A stretch of 64,000 nucleotides of DNA from Amoebidium appalachense (taxonomy: Eukaryota; Ichthyosporea). Positions 1-15,319 of the stretch are shown in pieces. The translations under genes and the position numbers were made by a program. The notes under the pieces are model-generated. The model was not told where the DNA came from, did not search any database, and was given only the letters and a program-made list of their open reading frames with translations. The DNA lies in assembly GCA_963693365.1 (NCBI GenBank), contig CAVNZM010000002.1, positions 7,936,001 to 8,000,000 on the forward strand, read 5' to 3'. How positions within the stretch are numbered: the first letter of the stretch is position 1; the number at the start of each line of letters is the position of its first letter.

Positions 1-57
1 GTTTGTGTCGCACTGTGTGCTTATGTGCTTCACCGTGTGCAACTCTGCCCCGATACG

Positions 58-133
<76 letters not shown>

Positions 134-151
134 TGTTTGTGTGCGTGTGTG

Positions 152-183
<32 letters not shown>

Positions 184-560
184 TGTGCGTGCGTGCGTGC
201 GTGCGTGCGTGCGTAGCGCGCGTGCGTGTGTTTGTGTGTTTGTGTGTGTGTGTGTGTATGTGTGTGTGTGTGTGTTTGGTGTGTGTGTGTGGGGGGGGGG
301 GGGGGGAGGGGGGGATGGGAGGGGGGAAAGCCAAGGGTTGGTAAATTGTTTGTGTGCGTGCAATTTCAGTGTGTGCGAGGTCCCGGACGTGTCTGCGCAT
401 ACCCCCGCCCTGTTGCCTTGTTCATGTGAGTGTGTGTGTGTGTGTGGTGTGTGTGGTATACGCGCGCACGATGACGTATTGGGCACACGTGTATGTGTGT
501 GTACTTGCTCGTGTACGTGTGTGATTGATCAATCGACTACGGTGTTGAGGTGTAACTAAA
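1..560. repeat. GT/GC microsatellite block with poly-G
   Basis: A pure (GT)n run at about 61-130 is followed by interrupted GT and GCGT repeats to about 280, then a poly-G tract near 291-320 and more GT-rich DNA. All apparent open frames here are Cys-Val repeats translated from the microsatellite. No gene is seen. Confidence 0.9.
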
Positions 561-2877
561 ACACACCTGTAATACAGTTGCAAGTTATGCGCCCTTTCCC
601 CTGCCTCCCCTCCCCCCCCCCCCTTCCCACCCTCCCCCTCCCCCCTCCCCTCCCCCCGCCCCGCGCATCCATTTCTGCAACAACAGCAAACCCCCCCCCC
701 CCTCCCCCCCCCCTCCCCCGCCTCCCCCTCCCCAACCAATCCCTCCCTCTCTTTCTCTTCCTCTTCCCCAATTTTTCCACAGGCAACTTTTGTAATCAGG
801 CGTGAAATTCGCAATGCCATGAAAATACATCTGAACTTCTGTAGTTGCCCATCAATTTACGTAGATGTGGTATGTACATCACAGTACATGTGCATGCATA
901 TTGACCAATTACAGCTCAAAATGCCAAAAACTGCTATGCTGGAAATCAAAAGCTAACCTGAATTGCTTGCAGATGTACAACAGAACACAAAACAGAGCAC
1001 ACGGCAGCAGTTCGGCATATATTAGGAACGTGTTTTCTGTTCCCCTGCACGGCATTGCCATTCACTGCACCAACTAGATCTAATCTCCCATCACCCATCC
1101 TCCACCCACCTGGGCATATTGTCTTTCTAGAAAATGGTAGAAGGCCTGGCATTCACGCGAGCTGCGGTCAGCCAACAGCGTTTTGAGCTCTTCCGTGTTG
1201 GCAGATGGTCCCATGGCAGCCATTTTTCAGCTCTCAGCGTTTTTGAAGATGCTATGTGCATAACGCCGCCATAGAGCCTCACTGTTCTAAGATTTGTTTG
1301 TGGCAAAACCGTTTTGCTCCTTTCAAGGCAGCAGCATAACGATTCCTGCTTACAGCCTTTCTTTTTATGTGTGGTGATATGTGAAGGGATTAGACCCGCA
1401 TATGAAGAATGGGTATTCCTCAGTTAACATCACTTGCTTCTTTGCTGCTATGCTTTCCCACTGATCATGAGAGTCAAGCCGAATGCCTGGGCATTCCTTA
1501 CATCCCTGTTATCGATGCAAAAACTTCTTCAAGATATAACAGATATACATATCCACACACGTCTATTTCATTCGTGTAAAATTGCGTTTGTTAGCTCATG
1601 TTATCAGGTGCACTGTGCTGGCACTCTAATAATAACGGGTGAAGCCGTCCACTCTCACTGATGACAACGGCCGAAAGTTCTTCTAGGGGGACTCATTCGC
1701 ACCAGATAGCGTTCTCTGATTGGTGAAAACTGCATCGCTCCAAAAAGTGTCGGACATCGTAGGTTGACCCCTCTAAATCCAGGGGGTTGCGATTGCGCTA
1801 CGGACATGATAGTTACAGTTTTGGATAGCTCTCGTCACAGGCATCACGGGGATATAAGTTTTTTGGCGATACCTTTATTATGAAGAAGTGATGACGTCAC
1901 AAGCCCCCTAAAAGCCCCCAAAAAGACGTCATTACTGCGTCACTGTTGCTATAAATAATAACGCATGGTTTCTAACTGCCATATATGGTAGTTCCGCGAA
2001 AGTTTGAAAACTTTACATTTTCAGACCGTGCTGCTGCACATTACAATGTGTGACAATAGACATGTGTATGAGAAGAAAGACCACGTGGAAAATGCAGTCT
2101 TTAGGTTTTTATGAGACCCAACCCTTCAAGGCTGTATACGGCACGGCCCGGATTCTTGGGCTGCAGTTCGATCCTGGCGGCCGTGACTGAAATTATTCTT
2201 TTCAAAAAAAAAAATTCCGTCCAAGAATATCACACGACGGCTCTCGTCGAGATATGTCGATTGCACTAAGAAACGTAAAGTTTATACGTGGATATTCGAG
2301 AAACACGCTTGCAAAAATCGATGACGTCACATGCCCCCTAAATGGTCCGAAAATTTCTCAATGAGAAAAAAATTTGCAGTTCAAAGTTTATTTTTTTTCA
2401 CGTTTCGAGACGTCGGTTTGTAGCCCTTGATGGGACGCATCGAAAAATGTGCCGTTTACCCCGAATTGGCTAACACGTACTGACGTGTTGCCGCACGTGC
2501 GACGTTATACATCTACTCAGGCGGCCCCTTTTAAGAGAAAAAAAAAAAAAAAAAAAAAAAAAAGGAAAGGAGACACCGCCTCAGTAGGTGGTAGCCGAAT
2601 TGGACAGACTGCAGGTAGGTTATTGGATCGCGTAATTTATAAGATCTATTTTTCCGGATGGGTCATTCTACGATGTCAGACACCATATAACGGTCAACAC
2701 ATCGCAGCCTGCAGGTCCGCAGTGGGCCAGCAATAGCTATTGTAGTACTAGTGGTAACCGAGCCCGCATTATATGACAATGAGTGGAATAAAGCTCTAGA
2801 GCTGCTTCATTGCAGCTATTATACGTGTAGCTATTAAAGGCCTAATAGCCCACGTTTTTCTCTGCTACTGCCTGCAG
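561..2877. other. Non-coding, two copies of a GACGTCAC-containing motif
   Basis: A C-rich tract (600-780) leads into ordinary-composition DNA with no convincing gene. A motif reading TGACGTCACA(A/T)GCCCC followed by CTAAA occurs at about 1890 and again at about 2321 in the same orientation, with TTATTATGAAG- and AATTTCTCAATG-type AT-rich DNA around it. An A-run sits at 2538-2563. The paired motif suggests remnants of a repeat or transposable element. Confidence 0.4.
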
Positions 2878-2973
2878 AGCATGCGCACCTTCCCCGCCGG
2901 CCGCACCTGCACCATCGAGTACAGGGAGACATCAAGGATGCTTCATAAGGCTTCGGCGAAGCCCGCTGGCTGA
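2878..2973 (+). CDS. Possible terminal exon, unknown gene
   Basis: A good acceptor (CTACTGCCTGCAG) is followed by 31 codons and a TGA. The composition is higher in GC than the surroundings and free of simple repeat. An AATAAA sits at about 3038, roughly 65 bp past the stop, as expected of a 3' end. No upstream exon could be linked and the peptide matches no family I know. It could be a chance open stretch. Confidence 0.25.
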   Translation, partial: SMRTFPAGRTCTIEYRETSRMLHKASAKPAG

Positions 2974-4774
<1,801 letters not shown>

Positions 4775-5704
4775 ATGGCCACCACACAAGAGCCCACTTC
4801 CTCCCCCCTGGCAGACCTCTTTCCTGGGTGGGAAACACGCGACATTGCCACCCCCAACAACGGTTCCATACACGCACGCATAGGCGGGGGTGGTCCCCCC
4901 CTCGTCCTAGTTCACGGGTTTCCACAAACACACGCACAGTGGCACAAGATAGCCCCATTCTTAGCCAAAACACACACGGTGGTAGCATTGGATCTCCGTG
5001 GGTATGGGCACTCGCACGCACCCAAAGGGGATGGGGGAAAACACACGTACACAAAGAGGGAGATGGCGCGCGAGGTAGTGCATGTTATGCAAGAGTTAGG
5101 GTATGATCAGTTCACCTATGTCGGTCACGATCGTGGTGCACGTGTCGGGTATCGTCTCGCTTTGGACCACCCGTCCAGACTCAACAGGTTGGTTCTCATC
5201 GACATCATCCCTACGGTTTCCATGTGGGATGGAATTAATGCCAACCGCTCCATTCAAGTCTACCACTGGACATTCCTAGCCCAACCATCACCTATGCCCG
5301 AGACACTCCTGCAAGGAAACCCCATCTACTGGCTCGAACATACTCTTGCGTCCTGGACGAAGGCGAAAACGACAGAGTCTTTTGACCCCCGTGCTATGGA
5401 ACATTACCGCGACTCATTCACCCAGCCTGAGCGCATACACGCCTTGTGCGAAGATTACCGTGCGGGGGCATTCACAGATGTTGAATACGATCGTCTAGAC
5501 ATTGCCGCTGGGAACAAGATTTCCTGCCCAACGTTTGTGATTTGGGGTGCAGCGGGTATTCCTGCTGCCGGGGCAAGTCCGTTGGATATTTGGAGAAGTA
5601 CTTTTGCACCGAATGCGGAGGGGGAGGCGGTGGATGCGGGCCACTTTGTGCCGGAGGAAAACCCTGAGGCTACGGTCGAGGCACTGAGAAGGTTTTTGGT
5701 TTGA
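4775..5704 (+). CDS. Fluoroacetate dehalogenase-like alpha/beta hydrolase
   Basis: A single-exon 309-residue alpha/beta-hydrolase very similar to bacterial fluoroacetate dehalogenases (FAcD/DehH1), which replace halogen in haloacetates by hydroxide. The oxyanion-hole HGFP motif is at 47-50. The nucleophile motif GHDRGAR at 117-123 gives Asp119, with Arg120 and Arg123 to bind carboxylate. Asp143 (LIDIIP) and His290 (AGHF) complete the triad. His164 and Trp165 (YHWTFLAQP) and Tyr228 (EDYRAGA) match the fluoride-binding pocket. The spacing of all these follows the bacterial enzyme almost exactly, so the call is to subfamily rather than fold. The start ATG lies in ACCATGG. It has no introns, unlike most neighbours, and could be a bacterial acquisition. 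Actual activity on fluoroacetate is inferred; other epoxide or haloacid substrates remain possible. Confidence 0.9.
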   Translation: MATTQEPTSSPLADLFPGWETRDIATPNNGSIHARIGGGGPPLVLVHGFPQTHAQWHKIAPFLAKTHTVVALDLRGYGHSHAPKGDGGKHTYTKREMAREVVHVMQELGYDQFTYVGHDRGARVGYRLALDHPSRLNRLVLIDIIPTVSMWDGINANRSIQVYHWTFLAQPSPMPETLLQGNPIYWLEHTLASWTKAKTTESFDPRAMEHYRDSFTQPERIHALCEDYRAGAFTDVEYDRLDIAAGNKISCPTFVIWGAAGIPAAGASPLDIWRSTFAPNAEGEAVDAGHFVPEENPEATVEALRRFLV

Positions 5705-7772
<2,068 letters not shown>

Positions 7773-8329
7773 TCACACTAGCTCCATCACCCCACCCACC
7801 TTCCTATGGGCCCAAACATCGCCACCCCCATCCTCCATCTCCCCCCCATCATTCCCCCCCTCCACTCCCTCCATCTCTTCCCCATGCACACTCTCCCCCT
7901 CCTCCCCGCCATCCTCGTTTTCATCTTCAACCTCGGCAATGTAATCCTCATCCTCGTCACTGTCATCCTCCATACTGTCATCCTCCTCACCCACCCCAGC
8001 GTCCGTGTCCCTGAACACCACCCCGATCATACCCGTGTTGTATAGAAGGGCCTCGAGTCTCTGCACCTCGACGTTAATTTCGAGGTTGTCATCTTCGAGG
8101 TCTGGGTCTTGACCCTTTCGAGGTAGAGGGAAATTGGCTAGAAACACCCAGCAGCTCTGTGTGGGGAGGATTTTTTTTATATTTTTTTATTATTTATTTT
8201 TTTTTTGTTTTTTTTTTGGGGGGGGGGGGGGGAAGGGGGAGGGTTGGGTGGAGGCTGAAGGGGAAGAGGGGGGAAGGGGAGGGGGGGGGGGGGGGGGGGG
8301 AGGGGGAGGGGAGGATGGAAGAGAGGGAG

Positions 8330-8403
<74 letters not shown>

Positions 8404-9239
8404 GGGGGGGAGGGAGGGAGGGAGGGAGGGAGGGAGGGAGGGAGGGAGGGAGGGAGGGAGGGAGGGAGGGAGGGAGGGAGGGAGGGAGGGAGGGAGGGAG
8501 GGAGGGAGGGAGGGAGGGAGGGAGAGAGAGAGAGGGTGTGTGTGTATGTGTATGTGAGTGTGAGTGTGCGTGTGTGTGTGTGTGTGCGCAGGTGAATTCG
8601 ATTGTTTATGTATGTGTTTGCGAAATGAAGATAGTGTGGGGGTTAGCGAATGGCCAAAAATGACTAGCAATAACACTGGTCCCAATGAACCAATCACCAA
8701 TCACTTAAGGAATAAAGATTCAATTATTCAATACAGACTACGTACCCCGGCAGACTACTGAACAGCTAACTGCGTGCAGACTTGCAATCTGAAATGACGT
8801 CACATTAAATTATTGATTATTTCCTATCCGTTATAGTAGTAAATATTTCGACGTCATTTCAGATTGAAAACCGCCCGGCAGTCAGCTAACCTCGGTAGTT
8901 TGCCAGGGTACGTAGTCTGTATACGCCCAATCAAATCGATGTAGTATTGGAACAACCACACCATCATGGATGCACATTCAGACACGTGACACAAAAAAAA
9001 CATGCACAAACTTGCACACACACACAGACAAACAGGCACATCCAACTATATACGTCAAAAAAAGTGCCCAAGGCATGCGCATGTAAATGTACACATGGGG
9101 GCATGCACACACATGTACCCCCCTTCCCCACCCACACACACACCCACCCACCAACTACCCCCCCCCCCCCCCCCCAAAAAAAAAAAAAAAAAAAAAAAAC
9201 TCACACACCCACCCACCACCCAAACACACACCTCCACCC

Positions 9240-9299
<60 letters not shown>

Positions 9300-9418
9300 A
9301 GCCACCCACCCACCCACACCAACTCAACCCACACACCCACTCCCCTCCCCCCCCCCCCGCCCCAAAACCACCCACCCACACCAACTGAACCCACACACCC
9401 ACACCCACTCCCCTCCCC

Positions 9419-9474
<56 letters not shown>

Positions 9475-9885
9475 ACCCACCCACCAACCCACCCACTCAC
9501 CCACACACACACACACACACGTACCTGCATAAGAAACCCCCAGTTCTTGTGCCGTGTGACATGGTTGGTGGGGAAGTCGTTGATGCGCACAAACGAACCC
9601 AAAGGCCCCTTGCGACCACACGATGTCGGAACAAAACGCCTGTGAAAGAAAAAGAGGGAGAAAAAGGAAACAGAGAAAAAAGAAGAAGGGAGGAAAAGAA
9701 AAAGAGAGTGGGAGGGTGAGAAACAACGAGATATGAGGAAATGAAAACGGGGGGGGGGGGGGGGGGGGGGAGGGGGGAGGGGGGAGACACGAGAGAGAGA
9801 GAGAGGAAACAGAGAGAGAGGGACAAAGGGGAAAAGATGGGCCGGAATAGAGGCTAAGGATGAACGGAGGGGCAGGAAGGTGAAA

Positions 9886-9917
<32 letters not shown>

Positions 9918-10245
9918 CTGATGGTCAGAGTGAGCAACCGGGCTAGGCATGCACATTGAAAAAAAGCAGTGTCATAGATAAGTACAAACCTGCTAGCAAG
10001 GGGGATCGTATGAAAGACCAGAGCTGATCCCAAGCAACGGAAAGAGGGGGAGCACGCTGGGGGGAGGAGGGGGGGGGGGGGGGGGGAGGGGGGGGGGGGG
10101 GGTTGAATGCATCATACATTACGAAGTACACACAAACAACATTCAACACGATGCAGAGTGCAAACCTCAAGGGTATATACAACAATAAGAGCCCATCCTC
10201 AGGGGGGCCCCACATCATCCACAGCACCCGAAGAAGGGGGGCGGG

Positions 10246-10281
<36 letters not shown>

Positions 10282-12214
10282 TCGGTCTGGGCTCACCAGT
10301 TGAAGTTGAAGGGCATGTCATTGCGGCAGTACGATCCATCGGGTTTGTAGCGTACCACCGTGGCAGGCTCACCCAGCCACCTGTTAAAATGTTAGCTTTA
10401 ATTTTTTAAAACCAATTTTTGTAAACAACCAATTTTTAACAATGATTTGTGATGAGAATATGTTTCATAAATGTGTCTGAGACGCGAACAAAATGGCCAA
10501 AAAAAAACAACACCCAACCACCTACAAATGGTTAAATCCCATCCAACCACGCACCTACCAATGATTAAAATGTTTAACCCCCACCCGATGCCTACCAAAA
10601 GGTGTTTAACCTACACCCAACCACCTGCCAAGGGTCGTTTCCAGTCCAAAAACCCCACCCAACCACTAAAACTCCAGCTCACCCAACCACTAAAACCTCA
10701 CCAAATGACTATAACCCCGCCCTATTACCTGCCCAGAGTCCTAATCTCACCCAATCCGGATTTTCCCGATCCAAAGGCCCGACCGCACCACCTACAATGC
10801 TTGCACCGTCTTTCCGCACCAATCGGAGCAAGGCAGGCCTTTGGAATGCGATTGGCTGGCAGTTTGACTCTGTCAATTTCTGAGCGAAGCAAACGATTCC
10901 TATATAGGTTCCCCATTACCGGCCAATCATATGACTGCAAAATTCTGATTGGTGCAGAAAGACGGTGCAAGCACTGTACCAAGGTTCTTAAACCAACTTC
11001 CGTATCTACCATTTTAGCGCCTGGGCGACAAGCATCCATGAGCCACATTTCTCAGCTGGATCTGACCAATCAGTAGACGTTATCAATTTGTGTCAAATAC
11101 CGAGGCTGGCTTATGTCGACACTGGACAAAGCTTGCCCTCAGTGGCCCCTCACCTTGGCTATTTTCGCGCCATTTTCTGGGCACCTAAACGGCTACGTAA
11201 AAAAGAGGCCCAGAATGACTTCACCAAAGTGGCTTGCGGCCCAGACGCTAAAATGGTAGATACGGACCTTGCTTTAAACCCCAACCCAGCCACACACCAA
11301 ATAGGCCCAAATCCAACACTATTACATACCAAGGCTTCTTCAACCCCACCCAAATACCCACCAATTAAGCCCAAAACCCCACCCACCCACTACCAAAGAG
11401 GTTCCAAAACCTCACCCAACCACCCCCTAAAAAGGTCTAAACCCCCCCCTCCCCTTCGCTCGCCAAAAACCACTTCCAACGGTAAACTCCCCCCATCATC
11501 CCGCCCCTCCACCCCCGCCAAAACCACCTTCAAATAAAACCCCTCCCCCCCCCCCCTCCCCCCCCCCCCCCCCTCCCCCCCCCCCCCCCCCCCCCTCCCC
11601 AAACCACCTACCAAGGGTCGTTTCTAGTCCACTGCTCGCCCGCATCCGCCTTGAACCTGAAGTACCACTCCATTGCACACAGTTCCTGCTTGGTGATGTG
11701 CTGTCTGCTGCCGTCAATCAGACTCAGTGCATACGCCTTCTTGGCCTGACCGGCTAGGCGTAAACGACGGTAGCGCTCGGGTACGTACACCTGTGTGTGT
11801 GTGTGTGTGTCGGGAAGGGAAGGGGGGGGGGGGGGGGAGTAGGTGTGGATAAGTGGGTGGGGGAGTGGGGGTGGATGCGTGAGTGCGAGGGTGGAGGGAG
11901 GGGGGGGAGGGGGGAGGGGGGAGGGGGGTTTTGTGAACGTGCACACACCACCGGTTACAGTTTGTGTATGTCAGGTGGGTGGGGGGGGGGGGGGGGGGGG
12001 GAGGGGGGAGGGGGGGAGGGTAAGCTAGAGAGCAGAAGAAGAGAAGGGAAGCGGGCGAGGTGCAAGCCCGGACGGGTGGGGTGTGTGTGTGTGTATGTGG
12101 GGGGGGGGGGGGGGGGGGGGGGGGGATTTGACATCATTTGAGTATCGTGACTGTGTGGTGTTCATGTTTCTGCTGACGTGTTCATTTGGTATGTGTAGGT
12201 GGGAGGTGTCACCT

Positions 12215-12245
<31 letters not shown>

Positions 12246-12248
12246 CCC

Positions 12249-12279
<31 letters not shown>

Positions 12280-12717
12280 ACAAGAAAAGAAAAAGAAAAA
12301 GAAAAAAAACCACCTCCCACACACACAAAACAACCCAGCCAACCACCTATCGCTCTGCTGCCACCACACCACAAGAGGGGGAAAAAAAGGGGGGGAGGGG
12401 GGAGGGGGGGGGGGGGGACGTAGTCTGTGTGCAAGACACGAGAAAAAAAAAGTGGCAGAGCAAAAGACTGACAGAATAAAAAAAAAGAACGAAAGAAACG
12501 TAGAAAAAGAAAGCAAGCAAGAAAGAAATAAACGAACAACTCAAAAGCAACTAAGCAACATTTCCACACACGAACACACACAGGCACACAACGCAAGCAC
12601 ATACACTCGACATGAAGATGTGCGCCTGTGCGAGTGTTGAGGCTCTCGTGCGTGTGCCTGTGTGTGTGCATGCATGCACACGTGTGTGGAGGTGGCGGTG
12701 ATTGTGTGGTTGTGTGT

Positions 12718-12796
<79 letters not shown>

Positions 12797-12807
12797 CACG
12801 CGCGCGT

Positions 12808-12856
<49 letters not shown>

Positions 12857-13272
12857 CGCGCGAGCGCGCGCGAGTGTGCGTGTGCGTGTGTGTGTTTGGA
12901 GAAGGCGGGGGTTGGGTGGAATGAGGGGGTAGAGGGCAAATACTCCACCTTGTCAGCCCACAGCTGTGCGCACATTTTGTCCCACAGAAGGTTGTCCTCG
13001 GCTACACGCCGCCATCCCTTGCACGCCTAGAAGGCAAGTGTGAATGTCCAACAACATAATACGTATGTATCCTCCCCCACCTTCTCCCCCCCTCCCCCCC
13101 CCAGCAACAAACCCCCCTCCCCCCCCCCCCCCCAAACCTGGTATGTCGTCGAAGGCAGCGCATGTTGGGTGACGGCGGAAGAGGAGACATGGCCTACCAG
13201 GTATGTGGCATGAGACAGGAAGACGACTTCTCCATTATTCATTTACTTACATATATTACCCCCCCCCCCCCC

Positions 13273-13304
<32 letters not shown>

Positions 13305-13524
13305 GGAGGGAGGTTGGGGATCGGGGCGGGGGGGGAGGGGGGGGGGGGGGGGGGCTTGCGTTTGTGTATGGGTGAAAGGGCGGGAGGGGGGAGGGGGGCG
13401 GGGGGGGGGGGTTAATATAAGGTATAACATAGTAAGAAGTACACATTGACGACGGACAACACGGTGCAGAATTTGAACAACACATACAAAGAGTGCTCAC
13501 TATTTCATTATACACACAAACACA

Positions 13525-13592
<68 letters not shown>

Positions 13593-13628
13593 CTTATATA
13601 TATGTGTGTGTTTGTTTTTTTACTTTTT

Positions 13629-13676
<48 letters not shown>

Positions 13677-13773
13677 GTCACACCAGACCGGCCGACAATA
13701 TGTCCTTAGGGTCCGTTAGCATGCCGAGCACATGAGAGAATATCTCGACGGGAAACACAGTGGCTGGATCCAT
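7773..13773 (-). CDS. F-box protein, six exons
   Basis: Minus-strand exons 13773-13684, 13026-12949, 11790-11612, 10380-10297, 9639-9525 and 8156-7773 join with matching phases into 309 codons. Residues 6-50 form an F-box: FPVEIFSHVL, DPKDILSAGL, then ACKGWRRVAEDNLLW with its usual LW end. These domains bind SKP1 in SCF ubiquitin ligases. The rest follows a pattern I associate with a protist F-box group: EWYFRFK, WTRNDPWW, a strand ending in FNFNW, then RHKNWGFLMQ and SCWVFLANFPLP. The last ~60 residues are strongly acidic (runs of E and D). Acceptors are AG and donors GT; introns of 0.6-1.4 kb are full of homopolymers. The ATG directly follows CTCAG. The substrate is unknown. The F-box is clear; the exact exon ends are inferred. 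Confidence 0.75.
8333..8522. repeat. (AG)n then (GGGA)n microsatellites
   Basis: (AG)n at about 8333-8393, a G-run, then tandem GGGA units to about 8522, inside intron 5 of the F-box gene. A GT-rich stretch follows to about 8588. Confidence 0.95.
8732..8921. mobile_element. MITE-like fold-back element, TA-flanked
   Basis: Two arms of about 75 bp are inverted copies, for example TACAGACTACGTACC on the left and GGTACGTAGTCTGTA on the right, with CAATCTGAAATGACGTC also mirrored. They enclose a ~40 bp AT-rich centre with no ORF. The ends read TACAG...CTGTA and the flanks begin with TA, which fits a Tc1/mariner-type non-autonomous element with a TA target. It sits in intron 5 of the F-box gene. 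Confidence 0.8.
9241..9289. repeat. Poly-C run of about 49
   Basis: One of the longest homopolymers in the window, followed by an A-run. A second C-run lies at about 9421-9462. On the coding strand of the F-box gene both are G-runs close to the donor of intron 5. Confidence 0.95.
10103..10232 (-). repeat. C-tailed dispersed repeat, copy 1
   Basis: Read on the minus strand it has the GGGTGCTGTGGATGA start, GAGGATGGGCTC, TGCATCGTGTTG, GTGTACTTCGTAATG, and ends GATGCATTCAA followed by a poly-C tail (plus-strand G-run at 10070-10102). It lies in intron 4 of the F-box gene, in the same orientation as that gene. Confidence 0.8.
10798..10973. repeat. Hairpin-forming inverted repeat, 29 bp arms
   Basis: Left arm 10798-10826 and right arm 10945-10973 are reverse complements with two mismatches (core TGCACCGTCTTTC / GAAAGACGGTGCA). 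A second inner pairing involves GATTGGCTGG and CCGGCCAATC. There is no ORF. It is probably a small non-autonomous element inside intron 3 of the F-box gene. Confidence 0.75.
10998..11267. repeat. Hairpin-forming inverted repeat, 36 bp arms
   Basis: Left arm 10998-11033 and right arm 11232-11267 are reverse complements with a few mismatches (core CGTATCTACCATTTTAGCG). It sits directly beside the previous hairpin, so intron 3 of the F-box gene carries two consecutive fold-backs. Confidence 0.75.
12700..12895. repeat. (GT)n / alternating GC-GT tract
   Basis: Nearly pure (GT)n at about 12717-12790, then alternating purine-pyrimidine GTGTGCGC and CGCG DNA to about 12895, a sequence type prone to Z-DNA. 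On the F-box coding strand this is a CA tract just inside the donor of intron 2. Confidence 0.95.
13412..13500 (-). repeat. C-tailed dispersed repeat, copy 2 (partial)
   Basis: On the minus strand it shows ACTCTTTGTATGTG, TGCACCGTGTTGTCCGTCG, GTGTACTTCTTAC and a poly-C tail (plus-strand G-run 13399-13411). It lies in intron 1 of the F-box gene, sense to that gene. Confidence 0.75.
13523..13584. repeat. (AC)n microsatellite
   Basis: Uninterrupted AC repeat in intron 1 of the F-box gene, followed by a short TATATA stretch and a T-run/G-run pair at 13618-13672. Confidence 0.95.
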
Positions 13774-14173
13774 CTGAGAGGGAAAAAAAAAAAAAAAAAA
13801 AAAACGAAAAATCAGGCCTCGAATTTTCACTGTTGTAGTAGTAGTTGATAAAAGGTTTATAATCTTACTTTTATTGATGTGCCATGTTTCTTCCTGTCCT
13901 ATGGGCCTTTATCTTAGACGCAGACCCGTGCACAACACGTAGTGTAATTAATCCCCCCCTCCCCCCCCCCCCCCCCCCATACACACACACACAAAAAAAA
14001 AACCGAACAACTGTTGTACACAAACTAACGTAAACCAATCTACATCTATGATACATAACATGGATCTAACCTACACACAGTACCCCCAGGTAGATGCAGA
14101 GGGTTTTCACATCACTCGAACACCAACCGTGTTGATATGGACCCCAAAACACGGCGTAGAGAAGTCCTCTGCA

Positions 14174-14216
<43 letters not shown>

Positions 14217-15319
14217 TTCCCAACCACACTCTACCTCCGGCCCCTACTGGGCCTCCCTCCCTCCCTCCCTCCCTCCCTACTCGCCAACCTACCTCTCCCC
14301 GCCCTCTTCCCATAATCACGATACAATGGCCTCTCTCCCTCTTTGCATTCGAAGAATGCAAGTAGCAGCAACCCATTATGCCCACACGCAGTCAGTTAAG
14401 TGTGCCGTTGACCCAAAAACACAAACTAAGCAGAAAGCAGCAAGATGTGCAAGGGCACAATCAAGAGTTAACCAATTTGGTCATCGCCGTGCAGACGAAG
14501 AACCGCACACACATAGCCATAAAAGCCCTCCCCCCCCCCCCCCCCCTCCCCCCCTCCCCTCCCCCACCCCCCCCACACACACACACAAAGAAGCGATGGC
14601 ACACACACACGTACACGGAGAGGTGGAAAACCACAACCAACACACGGACAAGTGCAGGCCCTTCAAGTCAGCAACAACAGGGGCCTTGCGGGATTACTAA
14701 CGTCGCACACTAACGTCGCATGAAAACCTTGCCACTTACGCCTACTCGCAACCTACCTTTCTTTCGCCTTTCGATGTTGCCGCTTCAAAATTCTTCTAGT
14801 CCCCAAAAAAAACTTTCCTAATCAGGAAGGTTGGCCACACCCAAACGACAAATCACAACCACGTTGGCCTAGAGCTGGTTTGGACTGTGAGTAGGTATAA
14901 CAAAAGCCAAGTGGAAAAAGAAGCAGAAAGCTGTCGCAATCACAACAATATTTTTTGCGTTTTTTTTTTTCGCGCACAACTTTTTAGCCTTTTGGTGCAT
15001 AAAACCCTCTCTCCCTTCGCTGCTGAAGTTCAAGACACAGGCTGTCACAGCATTGAACTTGGATCCTTGCGAGCTCGTAAGCTTATGCGACCGTAAACGC
15101 GCATATCTGCCAAGAAACGTAACGATCAATGCAGGTAAAAGAGGTAAAAACACTACACCGGAAATATTTTACCAACATGGGCAAACAAAACTAACACAGT
15201 GTTGTTTTTTTGTGTCTACAGTATCTCCGCCCACACTCCCGGTGAAGAAAGGGCGCTGTTTGGCATCGCCCTGAGCCGGGTGGCTCACGCAATCGGTGAT
15301 CACACAGCCGCGGATAAGA
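13774..15319. other. Upstream flank of F-box gene, C-runs, no clear gene
   Basis: A-run at 13783-13804, C-runs at 13953-13978, 14176-14216 and 14530-14575. Two fragments look exon-like: about 15020-15134, ending in G|GTAAAA, and 15201-15275, after GTCTACAG. Their phases do not join into one credible protein, so I do not call a gene. The region probably contains the F-box promoter and 5' leader. Confidence 0.5.

Larger units (their letters stand above)
10380..11611 (-). repeat. Intron built of degenerate copies of its own donor region
   Basis: Intron 3 of the F-box gene. Plus-strand DNA at about 10505-10740 and 11275-11430 is a degenerate tandem array of units around CCCAACCACCTACCAA. One unit at 10619-10647 is nearly identical to the exon 3/donor junction at 11602-11630, including the CCAAGGGTCGTTT part that is exonic in the latter. 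The intron therefore contains several decoy 5' splice sites. Confidence 0.6.

Noticed and set aside
7773-8147. Separate acidic-protein gene starting at a GTG
   Set aside because: It is the last exon of the F-box gene; the frame continues upstream to an AG acceptor and joins NWGFLMQ to SCWVF in phase.
10005-10080. Possible extra exon of the F-box gene (WDQLWSFIRSPLLAG frame)
   Set aside because: Exon 4 joins exon 5 directly in phase with a better family match; including this segment breaks phase or adds unmatched sequence.
13135-13250. Exon-like stretch (GHVSSSAVTQHALPSTT) in F-box intron 1
   Set aside because: Exon 1 joins exon 2 in phase and completes the F-box motif without it.
15020-15280. 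Two exon-like segments before the left inverted-repeat arm
   Set aside because: A plausible donor and acceptor exist, but the open frames of the two parts have different phases and no family match.
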